Source: JBEKHI01 sp050012355
GTDB taxonomy: Bacteria > Actinomycetota > Actinomycetes > Streptosporangiales > Streptosporangiaceae
Assembly (NCBI GenBank): GCA_050012355.1
Contig: JBEKHI010000073.1
Coordinates: 1 to 24,942, forward strand
Length of the DNA stretch: 24,942 nt
Direction of reading: 5' to 3'
The position numbers and the translations under genes are program-made. Below the pieces are notes generated by a model. That model did no database searches, was not told the origin of the DNA, and saw only the letters and a program-made list of their open reading frames with translations. Below, in pieces: positions 7,376-14,840 of this stretch. Positions within the stretch are counted from its first letter, which is position 1; each line of letters begins with the position of its first letter.

Positions 7376-7903
7376 ATGGAAGTAGAGGTCATCGTCGAGG
7401 TACCGCAGGGCTCCCGGAACAAGTACGTGATGGACCCCAAGACCGGCCGGATCAGGCTGGACCGGATGCTGTTCACCTCGACGCGTTATCCGCTGGACTA
7501 TGGCTTCGTCACCGAGACGCTTGCCGAGGACGGCGAACCGCTGGACGCGCTGGTGCTGCTCGAAGAGCCGACGTTCCCTGGGTGCGAGGTGCTCGCCCGG
7601 CCGGTGGCGGTGTTCTGGATGCTGGACGAGAAGGGGCCCGACGCGAAGATCCTCACGGTGCCCGCGCACGACCCCCGGATGGCCAAGGTGCGGGATCTCG
7701 AGGATGTGCCGCCGTTCCTGCTCGCCGAGATCGGGCACTTCTTCGACATCTACAAGGAACTGGAACCAGGAAAGTCCACCGATGTCCGTGGCTGGCAGGG
7801 CCGCGAAGAGGCGGAGAAGGTGATCGAGGCGGCCCGCCGCCAGGTGTTATCACTATGTAATCGCATGGTGGCTATGAGTCGCCACAGCGTGGGGCAGGTA
7901 TAG
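7376..7903 (+). CDS. ppa: Inorganic pyrophosphatase, family I
   Basis: This soluble cytoplasmic enzyme hydrolyses pyrophosphate to phosphate and drives biosynthetic reactions. It has 175 residues. The start is ATG 7376, with GAGGAG at 7364-7369; the longer frame from 7331 has no such site and overlaps the MFS gene. Family landmarks are GSRNKY (residues 12-17), RYPLDYGFV, the metal-binding signature, DEKGPDAK and HFFDIYKELEPGK. The signature reads D52-G-E54-P-L-D57, where the family normally has Asp at the middle acidic position (Asp67 in E. coli numbering). The other active-site acids and the lysines around them appear intact. After the usual end (about RRQVLS) there is an extra tail, LCNRMVAMSRHSVGQV, of no known role. 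There is a 41-base gap to the MFS gene. Confidence 0.95.
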   Translation: MEVEVIVEVPQGSRNKYVMDPKTGRIRLDRMLFTSTRYPLDYGFVTETLAEDGEPLDALVLLEEPTFPGCEVLARPVAVFWMLDEKGPDAKILTVPAHDPRMAKVRDLEDVPPFLLAEIGHFFDIYKELEPGKSTDVRGWQGREEAEKVIEAARRQVLSLCNRMVAMSRHSVGQV

Positions 7904-7991
7904 GCGCACGTGACCCGGACGGGACGACGGGGGTGTGCCAGCTATGTCTGCCATGACAATGCTCTACCAGGAGGACATTCGCTCACCGCGA

Positions 7992-8486
7992 ATGGCGTTC
8001 GTTACACGCCGTGCGGTGGTGTGGGTGTGTGCGCTCGCGATCGCCGCGGTGGCGACGGTCACGACCGTGATCGTGTTGCGCGCCGCCACCGCGCAGCGAG
8101 CGGTGATCACGCTCGCCGCGAACCTGCAGCAGGGGCAGCGGATCACCGCCGCGGACCTGCGGGTGGCCAAGGTCGGCAGCGGCACGGTCGCGGGCGCGCT
8201 GCCGGTCACCGCTGTCAGCGGCTTGGTCGGCCAGTACGCGATCACCCAGCTGACCAGCGGTTCGGTGCTGACCCAGGCGGACGTTTCCGCGCAGCCGATA
8301 CCCGTTCCGGCCATGGCCAGGGTGTCGGTGCGGGTCAAGGCTTCCCGTCTCGTGCCCGGCGACAAGGTGACGGTGACCGCCGGGGGACGCACAACCAGCG
8401 CCGTCGTGTTCGCGGTCAGCGGGCAGACCGTGGAGCTGCTGGTGCCAACGGATTACGCGTCCGGGCGGATAACGGTGCTGCCGTAA
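7992..8486 (+). CDS. Membrane-anchored SAF-domain protein
   Basis: This is a small protein (164 residues from this start) with a short basic N-terminus, one transmembrane segment (about residues 9-27, VVWVCALAIAAVATVTTVIV) and an exported SAF domain (about 35-95, ITLAANLQQGQRITAADLRV to GSVLTQADV). SAF domains occur in CpaB-like pilus proteins and related cell-surface proteins, but no pilus genes are nearby. The start is uncertain: a strong AGGAGG (7969-7974) lies 17 bases before ATG 7992, too far to be ideal, and in-frame ATGs at 7944, 7953 and 7959 are possible. The gene ends 16 bases from the convergent tetR end. Function unknown. Confidence 0.7.
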   Translation: MAFVTRRAVVWVCALAIAAVATVTTVIVLRAATAQRAVITLAANLQQGQRITAADLRVAKVGSGTVAGALPVTAVSGLVGQYAITQLTSGSVLTQADVSAQPIPVPAMARVSVRVKASRLVPGDKVTVTAGGRTTSAVVFAVSGQTVELLVPTDYASGRITVLP

Positions 8487-8502
8487 GACCAGCCGCCCGC
8501 CG

Positions 8503-9093
8503 TTATGCGGAAATGGCTTTTATGACCATGTCGACGACGTCGGCGACGAAGTGGTCGCTGAGCTGGGCATGGCCGTGCAGCAGGCGGTGATACAGCGGGC
8601 CATAGAGCAGGTCGAGTGCCAGCTCGACGTCGGTGTCGCCGGGAATCTCGCCGCGCTCGATGGCGCGCTGGAAGATGGCGCGGGCCTGATCGCGGCGCGG
8701 TTCCACGACCCGGCCGCGGTACTCGGCGGCGAACGCCGGGTCGGTCTGCGCCTGCGCGATCAGCCCGGCGATCACCCGCGCGTAGGGCCGGCTGCTGGCT
8801 AGCCGGGCCCAGGGGGGCAGCAGCGCGAGCAGGTCATCGCGCAGCGAACCGGTGTCCATCGGCTGCGGGCTGGCAGCGGCCCATTCGGTGTAGAGGGCGT
8901 CCAGCGCCAGCGCCTCCTTGGTATGCCACCAGCGGTAAATCGTGGCCTTGCTAACCCCGGCCCGCTCCGCGACCGCGTCCATGCTGACCGCGGACAGGCC
9001 GCGCTCAAGCAGCAGTTCGGCGGCGGCGCCGAGAATCGCGGTGCGGGCCTTCTCGCTGCGCGGCCTGCCACGCGGCGCGGTGTCGGTGCTCAC
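8503..9093 (-). CDS. TetR-family transcriptional regulator
   Basis: The protein has 196 residues with an N-terminal TetR helix-turn-helix (about 12-60: ILGAAAELLLERGLSAVSMD, then ERAGVSKATIYRWWHTKEAL). The C-terminal ligand domain resembles TetR_C types with an RPYARVIAGLIAQAQTDPAF segment. The start is GTG 9093, which overlaps the stop of the aldo/keto reductase gene by 4 bases (GTGA), so the two are translationally coupled. It probably represses its own operon through the 21-bp palindrome at 10044-10064. A longer frame to 9222 only reads through the reductase gene and is not credible. Confidence 0.92.
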   Translation of the reverse strand: MSTDTAPRGRPRSEKARTAILGAAAELLLERGLSAVSMDAVAERAGVSKATIYRWWHTKEALALDALYTEWAAASPQPMDTGSLRDDLLALLPPWARLASSRPYARVIAGLIAQAQTDPAFAAEYRGRVVEPRRDQARAIFQRAIERGEIPGDTDVELALDLLYGPLYHRLLHGHAQLSDHFVADVVDMVIKAISA

Positions 9094-10028
9094 TTTCCTT
9101 CGATCTCGGCGATGTCCTGCTCCGTGAGCTCGAGGTCGGCGGCGGGCAGGATCGGGTCTACCTGGCCGGGGCGGCGGAAGCCGGTGATCGCCCCGTTCAC
9201 GGCCGGGTTGAGCAGGGTCCAAGCGACCGCGACCGCGCCCTGGGTGGTGCCGTGGCGTCCGGCGACGGTGGCGAGCCGGTCCGCGAGTGCCAGGTTCTCC
9301 GGCAGCTGCGTGGTGAAGCGCGAGTCGGTCTTGCGCCAGTCATCGTCGGGCATCGCCGCGACGCGCTCGGCGGTAATGGCGCCGGTCAGCACACCCGAGC
9401 CCATCGGGGAGTAGACGATCACGCCGATGTTCTCGCGCTCCGCGTATGGCAGGAGCTCCTTTTCCACGTCCCGGTCAATCAGCGAATACAGCGGCTGCAG
9501 CGTCTCGACCGGCGCGATCCGCTGAATGCGCTGGAGCTGGCTGACATCGAAGTTGGACACGCCGATGTGCCGGACCAAGCCCTGCTCCTTGAGCTCGGCG
9601 AGGGTGGCCCAGCCCTCCTCGATGTCCGCATCCGGCCGCGGCCAGTGGATCTGGTACAGGTCGATGGCGTCAACGCCGAGCCTGCCGAGGCTCGCCTCGG
9701 CCTCGCGGAGGATGGAGTCGCGCTTCAGGACGTTCCTGACGTGCCGGGTGCCGTCGTCCACGAGTGAACACTTGGTGAAGATGTAAGGCCGGTTGTCGAG
9801 CCCCTTGATCGCCTGGCCGACGACCTCCTCCGAGCGGCCGAAACCATACGCGGCGGCGGTGTCGATCCAGTTCACCCCGAGCTCCAGTGCCCGGTGGATC
9901 GCGGCGATCGAATCGTCGTCCGGCTGGGATCCCCAGCCGAACTGCCAGCCTCCGCCGCCGATCGCCCACGCGCCGAAACCGACGCGGCTGATCTCCAGGC
10001 CAGTGCTGCCGAGCTGTGTCTTCCTCAC
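9090..10028 (-). CDS. Aldo/keto reductase
   Basis: This is an NADPH-dependent oxidoreductase of the aldo/keto reductase superfamily, 312 residues, forming a cytoplasmic TIM barrel. The catalytic tetrad is visible: Asp56 and Tyr61 (DTAAAYGFGRSEE), Lys86 (FTKC) and His128 (YQIHWP). The IGVSNFDVSQL segment is also typical. I chose GTG 10028 because AGGAGG lies four to five bases upstream. The frame is open to 10208, but that extension crosses the operator and the 84-bp inverted repeat and is not coding-like. It is first in an operon with tetR. Likely roles are detoxification of carbonyl compounds or sugar/aldehyde reduction; the substrate is unknown. Confidence 0.93.
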   Translation of the reverse strand: MRKTQLGSTGLEISRVGFGAWAIGGGGWQFGWGSQPDDDSIAAIHRALELGVNWIDTAAAYGFGRSEEVVGQAIKGLDNRPYIFTKCSLVDDGTRHVRNVLKRDSILREAEASLGRLGVDAIDLYQIHWPRPDADIEEGWATLAELKEQGLVRHIGVSNFDVSQLQRIQRIAPVETLQPLYSLIDRDVEKELLPYAERENIGVIVYSPMGSGVLTGAITAERVAAMPDDDWRKTDSRFTTQLPENLALADRLATVAGRHGTTQGAVAVAWTLLNPAVNGAITGFRRPGQVDPILPAADLELTEQDIAEIEGK

Positions 10029-10043
10029 GGTTCCTCCTAATGA

Positions 10044-10064
10044 AACGAAACGTACAGTTTCGTT
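10044..10064. promoter_or_regulatory. 21-bp palindromic operator of the reductase-tetR operon
   Basis: AACGAAAC (10044-10051) and GTTTCGTT (10057-10064) are perfect complements around the 5-base centre GTACA. The site lies 16 bases upstream of the reductase start. Its length and symmetry match TetR-type operators, and the operon's own second gene is a TetR regulator. Confidence 0.7.
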
Positions 10065-10140
10065 AAGACTTGAGCAGGTGCGATTATTCCCCTTTAGAGC
10101 CCTCGCGTCCGCACGGGGGGCCTGTTGGGTGGCGACCAGG

Positions 10141-10224
10141 CACTTCTCCCGGGTTAGTGTCCCTTGGCTACCTGAAATATCCGGGTATATCGGGCGGCTA
10201 GGGTGCATTAACCCGGGAGAAGTG
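10141..10224. repeat. 84-bp element bounded by 16-bp perfect inverted repeats
   Basis: CACTTCTCCCGGGTTA (10141-10156) and its exact complement TAACCCGGGAGAAGTG (10209-10224) bound a 52-base interior that shows some further imperfect pairing. Both flanking genes point away, so it is not placed as a terminator of either. No target-site duplication is visible. It could be a small non-autonomous mobile element, an RNA structure or a protein-binding cruciform. Confidence 0.55.
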
Positions 10225-10369
10225 GCCTTCGGCTCCCGTGCGCGCCGGTAGGGGGCCGTGCTGCCTGGCGCTATATCCGCCGCCGCCCCCCGCGTCGGCT
10301 CGGGCTCATAGCACGATCAGAGGGAATCGTGTGGTTGAGGGGCTATGTGGGTCGCATGTCCGGCGCGAC

Positions 10370-10399
10370 ATATAGTTGCTTGGTAATAAGCAACTATAT
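10370..10399 (+). promoter_or_regulatory. 30-bp palindromic operator of the DHA2 exporter
   Basis: ATATAGTTGCTT (10370-10381) and AAGCAACTATAT (10388-10399) are perfect 12-base complements around GGTAAT. TATAGT (10371-10376) inside the left arm is a good -10 candidate, so a bound repressor would block transcription. The exporter start is 11 bases downstream. No regulator gene is directly adjacent to this promoter in its own unit. Confidence 0.65.
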
Positions 10400-10409
10400 G
10401 AGAGGCCTC

Positions 10410-12212
10410 ATGACGACCCCCCAGCACACCGCTCCCGCGCGCCATCAGGGCGACGGGGGGCATCCTGATCGGTACAAGTGGATAGCCCTGTCGAACACGA
10501 CGCTGGGCATGCTGCTGGCGACGATCAACTCCTCCATCGTGCTCATCGCGCTGCCGGACATCTTCGACGGGATCAAGCTGAACCCGCTGGAGTCCGGCAA
10601 CACCAGCTACCTGCTGTGGATGATGATGGGCTTCATGGTCGTCACCGCTGTGCTGGTGGTGACATTCGGCAAGCTCGGCGACATGTTCGGCCGGGTACGG
10701 ATGTACAACCTCGGGTTCGTGATCTTCACCATCCCGGCCATCTTGCTCTCCGTCACCTGGATGAAGGGCGTCGACGGAGCCTTGTGGCTCATCGGCTGGC
10801 GGATCGTGCAGGGAGTCGGCGGCGCGTTCCTGATGGCCAACTCCAGCGCCATCCTGACCGACGCCTTCCCGGCCAACCGGCGGGGCACCGCACTCGGCAT
10901 CAACTCGATCGCCGCCATCGCCGGGTCGTTCCTCGGCCTGCTCATCGGCGGGGTGCTGGCCCCGCACAACTGGCACCTGGTGTTCATCGTGTCCGCCCCG
11001 GTCGGCGTGGTCGGCACGATCTGGGCATACCTGATGCTGAAGGACAACGGCATCCGCCGCAAGGTCAAGATCGACTGGTGGGGCAACGCCCTGTTCGCGA
11101 TCGGCCTGATCGCCGTCCTGGTCGCGCTTACCTACGGCATCCAGCCTTACGGCGGGCACTCCATGGGCTGGACCAGCCCATGGGTGCTGGCGGGCCTGAT
11201 CGGCGGCGTGGTGGTGCTGGGGATCTTCGTGGCCGTCGAGATGAGGATCGAGGAACCGCTCTTCAAGCTCAGCCTGTTCCGCAACCGCGGCTTCGCGTTC
11301 GGCAACCTGGCGAACCTGCTGACCGGTCTGGGCCGAGGCGGGCTGCAGTTCATCCTGATCATCTGGCTGCAAGGCATCTGGCTGCCGCAGCATGGCTACG
11401 ACTTCAGCCAGACCCCGCTGTGGGCGGGCATTTACATGGTGCCGATGACCATCGGATTCCTGCTGTCGGCCCCGCTGGCCGGAATCGTCTCCGACCGGAT
11501 CGGGAGCACCCGCCCGTTCACCATCGGCGGCCCGCTGATCGTCGCGCTGACCTTCGGGTTGCTGATGGCCATTCCGGCCGACTTCACCTACTGGGAGTTC
11601 GCGGTACTGCTGTTGCTGTTTGGCATCGGGTCCGGAACGTTCATCTCCCCGAACCGGGCCGAGATCATGAACAACGTCCCCGCCGACCAGCGCGGCGCCG
11701 GAGCCGGCATGACCGCCACCTTCATGAACTCGGCAACCGTGCTGTCGATCGGCATCTTCTTCTCGCTGATCGTGGCCGGGCTCTCGCACTCACTGCCGTC
11801 GGCGCTTTACGGCGGGCTGACCGCCCAGGGCGTGCCTTCCGCGGCGGCCACCAGCATTTCGAAGCTGCCCGCCCTCGGCGTGCTGTTCGCGGCGTTCCTC
11901 GGCTACAACCCGATGAAGGAACTGCTCGGCCCGCTGTCTAGCCACCTGCCCGCGTCGAAGGTCGCGACCATGACCGGGCACAGCTTCTTCCCGCACCTGA
12001 TCACGCAGCCGTTCCATGACGGCTTGGTCGTCGCGTTCTGGTTTGCGATCGTGGCCAGCGTGGTCGCGGCGATAGCCTCCATTTTCACCGGCAAGAAGAA
12101 GGTGGTCACTCAAGCTCCCGTGGCCCAGGTCGCGGTCGACATGGAGCCGCCGGAGGCCGAGCTCGCGTGGCTGGGTGCCGAGGTGGCGGAGTCCGAGGAA
12201 GACTCGGACTAG
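10410..12212 (+). CDS. MFS drug exporter, DHA2 family, 14 transmembrane segments
   Basis: This proton-driven multidrug-type efflux protein has 600 residues. The hydrophilic start (TTPQHTAPARHQGDGG) is followed by helix 1 with INSSIVLIALPDI, the DHA2-type equivalent of the D(x)TxVNVALP motif. Next come the loop motif GKLGDMFGRVRMYN, the antiporter-type stretch NSIAAIAGSFLGLLIGGVLA and, after a central pair of helices, the second half with SDRIGSTRPF. There is a long loop before the last helices and an acidic C-terminus rich in Glu. The ATG at 10410 is preceded by AGAGG (10401-10405); an in-frame ATG at 10398 overlaps the operator. The large loop (about 490-540) is longer than in many QacA-like proteins. 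Expression is likely repressed through the 30-bp palindrome. Substrate unknown. Confidence 0.93.
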   Translation: MTTPQHTAPARHQGDGGHPDRYKWIALSNTTLGMLLATINSSIVLIALPDIFDGIKLNPLESGNTSYLLWMMMGFMVVTAVLVVTFGKLGDMFGRVRMYNLGFVIFTIPAILLSVTWMKGVDGALWLIGWRIVQGVGGAFLMANSSAILTDAFPANRRGTALGINSIAAIAGSFLGLLIGGVLAPHNWHLVFIVSAPVGVVGTIWAYLMLKDNGIRRKVKIDWWGNALFAIGLIAVLVALTYGIQPYGGHSMGWTSPWVLAGLIGGVVVLGIFVAVEMRIEEPLFKLSLFRNRGFAFGNLANLLTGLGRGGLQFILIIWLQGIWLPQHGYDFSQTPLWAGIYMVPMTIGFLLSAPLAGIVSDRIGSTRPFTIGGPLIVALTFGLLMAIPADFTYWEFAVLLLLFGIGSGTFISPNRAEIMNNVPADQRGAGAGMTATFMNSATVLSIGIFFSLIVAGLSHSLPSALYGGLTAQGVPSAAATSISKLPALGVLFAAFLGYNPMKELLGPLSSHLPASKVATMTGHSFFPHLITQPFHDGLVVAFWFAIVASVVAAIASIFTGKKKVVTQAPVAQVAVDMEPPEAELAWLGAEVAESEEDSD

Positions 12213-12243
12213 TTGGTTTCCCGTGGAACATGGGTGCAGTCGG

Positions 12244-13062
12244 TCACGGCAATCCCAGCAGGTAGTCCAGGCTGCGTCGCACATCCGCTACCGGATCGGC
12301 CGTGGCGTCGCTGAGGATCGTGTCCTGTTCCAGGACGTACCAGCCGGTGTAATCGGGCAACGCCGCGACGACACCGGCGATGTCCACGTCCCCGGTGCCG
12401 AGCGGCCGGTACAGCCCTTCCTGTACCGCTTGCTGGTACCCGAGCTCGCCGTCGCGGACGCGCTTGGCGAGCGCCGCGTTTACGTCCTTGAGGTGGACGT
12501 GGCCGATACGGTCCGGGTGATCGCGGGCCAGCTCAGCGGGGTCGGTGCCGCCGATCAGCAGGTGCCCGGTGTCCAGGCAGAGGCTGATTCCGGTGCCGTC
12601 GATGACCCGCCGCACCTCATCCGCCCGCTCGATCATCGTGCCGACATGAGGGTGCAGTGTGGCGGTGACTTCGCGGGCCGCGGCGAGGGTGGCGACGAGG
12701 TCCAGGCTGACCAGCAGCGTGCCCCAGCCGTGCCCGTCAAGCTCCGGCCTTTGGTCGTAACCCTCGGAGCCGGTCGCGGCCGCGAGCACCAGCACCGCGT
12801 CCGTCCCGGCCAGTTCGTCAATCGCGGCGAGGATCGCCGCGTCGCTGCCTGGTTCGTGCAGCACGACCGGCACGAACGCACCCGCGGCGGTCAGCCCGTG
12901 GCTGGCGATTAGCTTCGCGTCCAGGTATCCGTCGGGACCGAACTCGGTCGCGGTCAGACCGAGTTCCCGCATCTCGTCCAGGACCCGGTCGGCCGGAAGC
13001 TGGTAACCCCAGCCCGGTACCTCGCATACGCCCCACGAAATGGGAGCTCCCGCGATGTTCAC
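12244..13062 (-). CDS. Sugar isomerase/epimerase-like TIM barrel protein (IolE-like)
   Basis: This 272-residue protein belongs to the xylose-isomerase-like TIM barrel family (AP_endonuc_2 fold). The opening GAPISWGVCEVPGWGYQ resembles inosose dehydratase/isomerase proteins. Metal-site-type segments follow: TLHPHVGTMIE, CLDTGHLLIGG, HVHLKDV and YVLEQD. It follows the inositol-dehydrogenase-like gene with a 4-base ATGA overlap, so the two act in one pathway. A reasonable reading is dehydration or isomerisation of the ketone made by that dehydrogenase (as in myo-inositol catabolism, where IolG makes scyllo-inosose and IolE dehydrates it). Hydroxypyruvate isomerase or another sugar epimerase is the alternative. 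Other iol genes are not in the window. Confidence 0.85.
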   Translation of the reverse strand: MNIAGAPISWGVCEVPGWGYQLPADRVLDEMRELGLTATEFGPDGYLDAKLIASHGLTAAGAFVPVVLHEPGSDAAILAAIDELAGTDAVLVLAAATGSEGYDQRPELDGHGWGTLLVSLDLVATLAAAREVTATLHPHVGTMIERADEVRRVIDGTGISLCLDTGHLLIGGTDPAELARDHPDRIGHVHLKDVNAALAKRVRDGELGYQQAVQEGLYRPLGTGDVDIAGVVAALPDYTGWYVLEQDTILSDATADPVADVRRSLDYLLGLP

Positions 13063-14009
13063 CGGCGTACCTCCTCGAGGGCGACGGGCTCGTTTCGCTG
13101 CCGTGACAGCTCACATGCCTCGGCGATGTTGAAGGCCTCGAGCGCGTCGTCCGGCGTACACGGACTTGGTATCTTCCCGGCGACGACCTCAGTGAACGTC
13201 GCAAGCTCCGCGATGTAGGCGTCGCGGAACCGGTCGAGGAACTGGACGAATTTGCCCGAGGGGCTGACGATCGCGGAATCCTGCGAACCGAGCAGTTCCA
13301 GGCGTACGTCATATCCGGCCCCGTTGTACCGGCTGCAGGAGACCAGGGCGATGGTGCCGCCATCCAGGGTCAGCATCGCCGCTGAGGTGTCGACATCGCC
13401 GGCCGCGGTGAAGAACTCCTCGCCCTGGTTGGCTCCGGTCGCGTACACCTGGGTCACCTCGCGGCCGGTCACCCAGCGGATCGAGTCAAAGTCGTGCACC
13501 GCGCAGTCGCGGAAGATCCCGCCCGAGCCCTCGATGTATCCGGCTGGCGGCGGAGCAGGGTCAAGCGTGGCCGAGCGGATGGTGTGCAGCCAGCCGAGCT
13601 TCCCGCTGACCGCCGCGGCGCGCGCGGCCAGGTATCCGGTATCGAACCGGCGCTGGAACCCGATCTGTACCGGGACACCGCTCCCGGCCGTTGCCTCGAT
13701 GACCGCTCGCGTACCCGGCGGATCCGTCGCCACCGGCTTCTCGCAGAACACCGGGAGCCCGGCGGCGACGCCCCGGCGGATCAGGTCCGGGTGGGTGCCG
13801 GTCGGGCTGGCGATGACCAGGGCGTCGGCACCGGCGGCCAGCAGGTCGTCGACCGTGTCCGCGACCGTCGCCCGGATAGGGCCGGCGATCTGGCGGGCCC
13901 GGTCACGATCCATGTCGGTGATGATGAGCTGGGTGACTGTTGGGAGCCTGGCAATCGTGGCGGCGTGCAACGCGCCGATCCGCCCGGTCCCGATGAGTCC
14001 GATACGCAC
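13059..14009 (-). CDS. iolG: Gfo/Idh/MocA family dehydrogenase, probable inositol 2-dehydrogenase
   Basis: This NAD(P)-dependent sugar/polyol dehydrogenase has 316 residues. The N-terminal Rossmann fold has GTGRIG (residues 7-12). The catalytic lysine is in CEKPVA. The C-terminal domain has the paired Asp/His of RDCAVHDFDSIRW plus GFQRRFDTGY, VYATGAN and LLGSQDS segments, which resemble myo-inositol 2-dehydrogenase (IolG). The start is GTG 14009; the upstream GAGAG is only a weak ribosome site. It is downstream of gntR in the same direction, 39 bases away, with a GTCATGAC palindrome between, and overlaps the next gene by 4 bases. Substrate by resemblance and partner gene only. Confidence 0.85.
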   Translation of the reverse strand: MRIGLIGTGRIGALHAATIARLPTVTQLIITDMDRDRARQIAGPIRATVADTVDDLLAAGADALVIASPTGTHPDLIRRGVAAGLPVFCEKPVATDPPGTRAVIEATAGSGVPVQIGFQRRFDTGYLAARAAAVSGKLGWLHTIRSATLDPAPPPAGYIEGSGGIFRDCAVHDFDSIRWVTGREVTQVYATGANQGEEFFTAAGDVDTSAAMLTLDGGTIALVSCSRYNGAGYDVRLELLGSQDSAIVSPSGKFVQFLDRFRDAYIAELATFTEVVAGKIPSPCTPDDALEAFNIAEACELSRQRNEPVALEEVRR

Positions 14010-14037
14010 GCTCTCAGACTCGCTGGCACGCGAGCAA

Positions 14038-14060
14038 TTGTCAATACGTCATGACAAAGC
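14038..14060 (-). promoter_or_regulatory. Candidate GntR operator before the dehydrogenase gene
   Basis: TTGTCA (14038-14043) and TGACAA (14052-14057) form an inverted repeat, and GTCATGAC (14048-14055) is an embedded perfect 8-bp palindrome. The same GTCATGAC recurs upstream of gntR (14850-14857). The site overlaps the last codons and stop of gntR. GntR-type operators are commonly short palindromes of this size. Confidence 0.5.
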
Positions 14061-14810
14061 ATCCGGACCGAGCTGCACCCGGAAGGAGTGCCGCTCGGCC
14101 AGGTAGGCGTGCACGCCGTACTCGATCGGCCGGCCCGTCGGGTCGGTGGCGACTCGGGTCATGGTCAGCACGGTGCTGCCGCGCGCCGCCTGGAGCAGCC
14201 GCGCCTCGGTAGCGGTTGCCTTGCGCGCGCCGATGGTCTCCTCGGCCGCATGGAACCGTATGCCCTGCCGGCGCAGCGTCTCGTACAGCCCGGAACGGGA
14301 CAGCAGATCCGCCACGTCGCCGGTGTCGAGCAGCCCGGGCGCCAGGTGGTTACGCATTACGGCGAGCGGCTCGCCATCGGCCTCACGGAGCCGTTCGATC
14401 GCCAGGACCCTGGTCCCTGGCTGCACGCCGAGGGCTGTGGCCACCTCCTGGGTGGCAGCGACGGCGGCTACCGACAATACGGTCGTGGCCGGTCGGCGGC
14501 CCGCTTCCCTGAGATCCTCATGCAGGCTGCTCAGCGCGAGCTTGCGCTGGATTCCTGGCCGGGTCACCACGGTCCCGACGCCGCGCTGGCGGGTCAGCAG
14601 CCCGTCCTGCACCAGCCGCTGGATGGCCTGGCGCACGGTGGGGCGGCTTACCGCCAACCGCTCGCCGATCTGGATCTCGTTCCCCAGCTTTTCGCCGGCC
14701 GCGAGCGTGCCGTTCTCGATGGCGCCGCGGAGGTTCTCGGCGATCTGGAAGTACAGCGGTACCGGGCTCGACTTGTCGACCGGGCCGCCGAGGGCGGTGG
14801 GTTCAGCCAC
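14049..14810 (-). CDS. GntR-family regulator, HutC/UTRA type
   Basis: The protein has 253 residues. The N-terminal winged helix-turn-helix (about residues 17-82: PLYFQIAENLRGAIENGTL, GNEIQIGERLAVSRPTVRQA, DGLLTRQRGVGTVV) is followed by a UTRA ligand domain (about 100-245, with GTRVLAIERLREADGEPLAV and ARGSTVLTMTRVATDPTGRP). UTRA domains sense sugars and similar small molecules, fitting control of the adjacent inositol-dehydrogenase/isomerase genes. The GTG start at 14810 lacks a clear ribosome site. Autoregulation is suggested by the GTCATGAC palindrome about 40 bases upstream. Confidence 0.93.
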   Translation of the reverse strand: MAEPTALGGPVDKSSPVPLYFQIAENLRGAIENGTLAAGEKLGNEIQIGERLAVSRPTVRQAIQRLVQDGLLTRQRGVGTVVTRPGIQRKLALSSLHEDLREAGRRPATTVLSVAAVAATQEVATALGVQPGTRVLAIERLREADGEPLAVMRNHLAPGLLDTGDVADLLSRSGLYETLRRQGIRFHAAEETIGARKATATEARLLQAARGSTVLTMTRVATDPTGRPIEYGVHAYLAERHSFRVQLGPDALS

Positions 14811-14840
14811 GGCACGGAGTTTAGCCGCTTGCTGTCAGCT

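Larger units (their letters stand above)
10029..10409. other. Divergent intergenic region, reductase operon / DHA2 exporter
   Basis: This region of about 380 bases without a credible gene holds three ordered elements: the TetR-type operator (10044-10064), an 84-bp inverted-repeat element (10141-10224) and the exporter operator (10370-10399). The stretches 10065-10140 and 10225-10369 show nothing else I can name. Confidence 0.6.

Noticed and set aside
10029..10208. N-terminal extension of the aldo/keto reductase by about 60 residues
   Set aside because: It crosses the TetR-type operator and the 84-bp inverted repeat, while GTG 10028 has AGGAGG at good spacing and gives a normal-length enzyme.
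10317..11789. 490-codon open frame on the minus strand opposite the first DHA2 exporter
   Set aside because: Low-complexity His/Asp/Gln/Glu-rich translation typical of the antisense strand of a GC-rich gene; the plus-strand exporter has clear family motifs.
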